From positions 1-6,269 of the forward strand of contig JABMMH010000218.1 of NCBI GenBank assembly GCA_013205645.1: a DNA stretch of 6,269 nucleotides, in the 5' to 3' direction. The translations under genes were made by a program, and so were the position numbers. The notes beneath the pieces were generated by a model. It was not told the DNA's origin, made no database searches, and worked only from the letters and a program-made list of their open reading frames with translations. This stretch comes from Polaromonas sp. (GTDB lineage: Bacteria > Pseudomonadota > Gammaproteobacteria > Burkholderiales > Burkholderiaceae_C). Position 1 is the first letter of the stretch. Each line of letters begins with the position of its first letter. Shown here piece after piece: positions 5,529-6,269 of this stretch.

Positions 5529-6269
5529 GCCAACTGCCAGCCCACGGCCTGACTACGCGGCTCGGCGTCAGCCCGAGCTGTGTCGGCTTGCCTGCAGGCA
5601 CATGGCGCACCATCACCGATTTTTTGATTGAACGCTTTCCGGCGATTGGTCGTGAGGTCTGGCTAGAGCGCATGGCTTCAGGCCAAGTGGCCGATGAATA
5701 CGGTGAACCTGTCACGCCCGAGCGACCTTACCGCGGCCATATGCGGGTCTATTACTACCGCGCCTTGCCGACTGAAGCGCGTGTGCCTTTTGAAGCCACC
5801 GTGCTGTACCAGGACGCGCATTTGGTGGTCGCTGACAAGCCGCATTTTTTACCCGTCACGCCGTCCGGCCATTACCTGCAAGAAACCTTGTTGGTGCGGC
5901 TGAAAAACCTGCTCGGCATTGACGCTCTGATTCCGATTCACCGGATCGACCGCGAAACCGCTGGCTTGGTGATGTTTGCCGTTCAACCCGCTGAGCGCGA
6001 TGCCTACCAAAGCCTGTTTCGCCGGCATGAGGTCACCAAGCACTACCAGGCCGTGGCACCTTGGCGGGCTGACTTACCCTTGCCGCTGGTGCGCAGCAGC
6101 CGGATTGTTGAGGACCAGCCCTTTTTCAGGCAATGTGAAGTGGTCGGCGTCCCCAACAGCGAAACCCATGTGGCCGTGCTCGATGTGCAAGGCCAGCAAG
6201 CACTGTATGCCCTGAGCCCGGTGACCGGCAAAAAACACCAACTGCGCGTGCACATGAACGCCCTGGGTC
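5525..6269 (+). CDS. RluA-family pseudouridine synthase, 3' end cut by the window
   Basis: This enzyme converts uridine to pseudouridine in rRNA or tRNA. The frame starts at GTG 5525 and stays open for 248 residues to the right edge with no stop. The catalytic RluA motif HRIDRETAG is at 139-147 with the aspartate D142 as the nucleophile. Ahead of it are LVVADKPHFLPVTPSG at about 100-115, the family's VVNKP-type strand, and behind it TKHYQAV at 171-177 and GKKHQLRVH at 235-243, the usual C-terminal RNA-binding and active-site segment. Residues 28-62 (TITDFLIERFP through DEYGEPV) look like a reduced S4-type RNA-binding region. The missing C-terminus is probably some tens of residues. The GTG overlaps the trmB stop by four bases (GTGA), which supports that start and coupled translation. 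It does not look like RluA, RluC or RluD specifically, so its RNA target is not assigned. Confidence 0.9.
   Translation, partial: MSQLPAHGLTTRLGVSPSCVGLPAGTWRTITDFLIERFPAIGREVWLERMASGQVADEYGEPVTPERPYRGHMRVYYYRALPTEARVPFEATVLYQDAHLVVADKPHFLPVTPSGHYLQETLLVRLKNLLGIDALIPIHRIDRETAGLVMFAVQPAERDAYQSLFRRHEVTKHYQAVAPWRADLPLPLVRSSRIVEDQPFFRQCEVVGVPNSETHVAVLDVQGQQALYALSPVTGKKHQLRVHMNALG

Overview
The window is ordinary GC-rich chromosomal DNA with every recognisable gene on the + strand, covering almost the whole length. Protein content and gene style (non-ATG starts, short gaps, start/stop overlaps, several proteins resembling betaproteobacterial members of their families) suggest a betaproteobacterium, probably of the Comamonadaceae type. 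That placement is inferred from recalled family resemblance, not from a search.

Region 1 (1-1563) is a sugar-acid catabolic pair. The 3' part of dgoK (2-dehydro-3-deoxygalactonokinase) overlaps dgoA (2-dehydro-3-deoxy-6-phosphogalactonate aldolase) by four bases. Together they carry out the last two steps of the De Ley-Doudoroff galactonate route, ending in pyruvate and glyceraldehyde 3-phosphate. The dehydratase, transporter and earlier enzymes are not in the window and may lie upstream.

Region 2 (1564-2776) holds a LysR-family regulator resembling E. coli YhaJ, with non-coding gaps of 164 and 107 bases on either side. It has no visible divergent target, so its regulon is not evident; the dgo genes just upstream are one possibility.

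Region 3 (2777-6269) is a tightly packed run of four genes. A renalase-like FAD-dependent oxidoreductase is followed 12 bases later by gluQ (glutamyl-queuosine tRNA(Asp) synthetase). gluQ overlaps trmB (tRNA m7G46 methyltransferase) by 29 bases, and trmB overlaps an RluA-family pseudouridine synthase by four bases; that last gene runs off the right edge. Three of the four start at TTG or GTG. The last three all modify RNA, so this looks like an RNA-modification operon with translational coupling.

No RNA genes, mobile elements, CRISPR arrays or phage genes were seen. I found no convincing novel system. The points worth a second look are small: perfect hairpins around the gluQ/trmB junction, a -10-like box placed for a leaderless trmB transcript, two competing hairpins at the dgoA stop codon, and the gluQ-trmB-RluA coupling.
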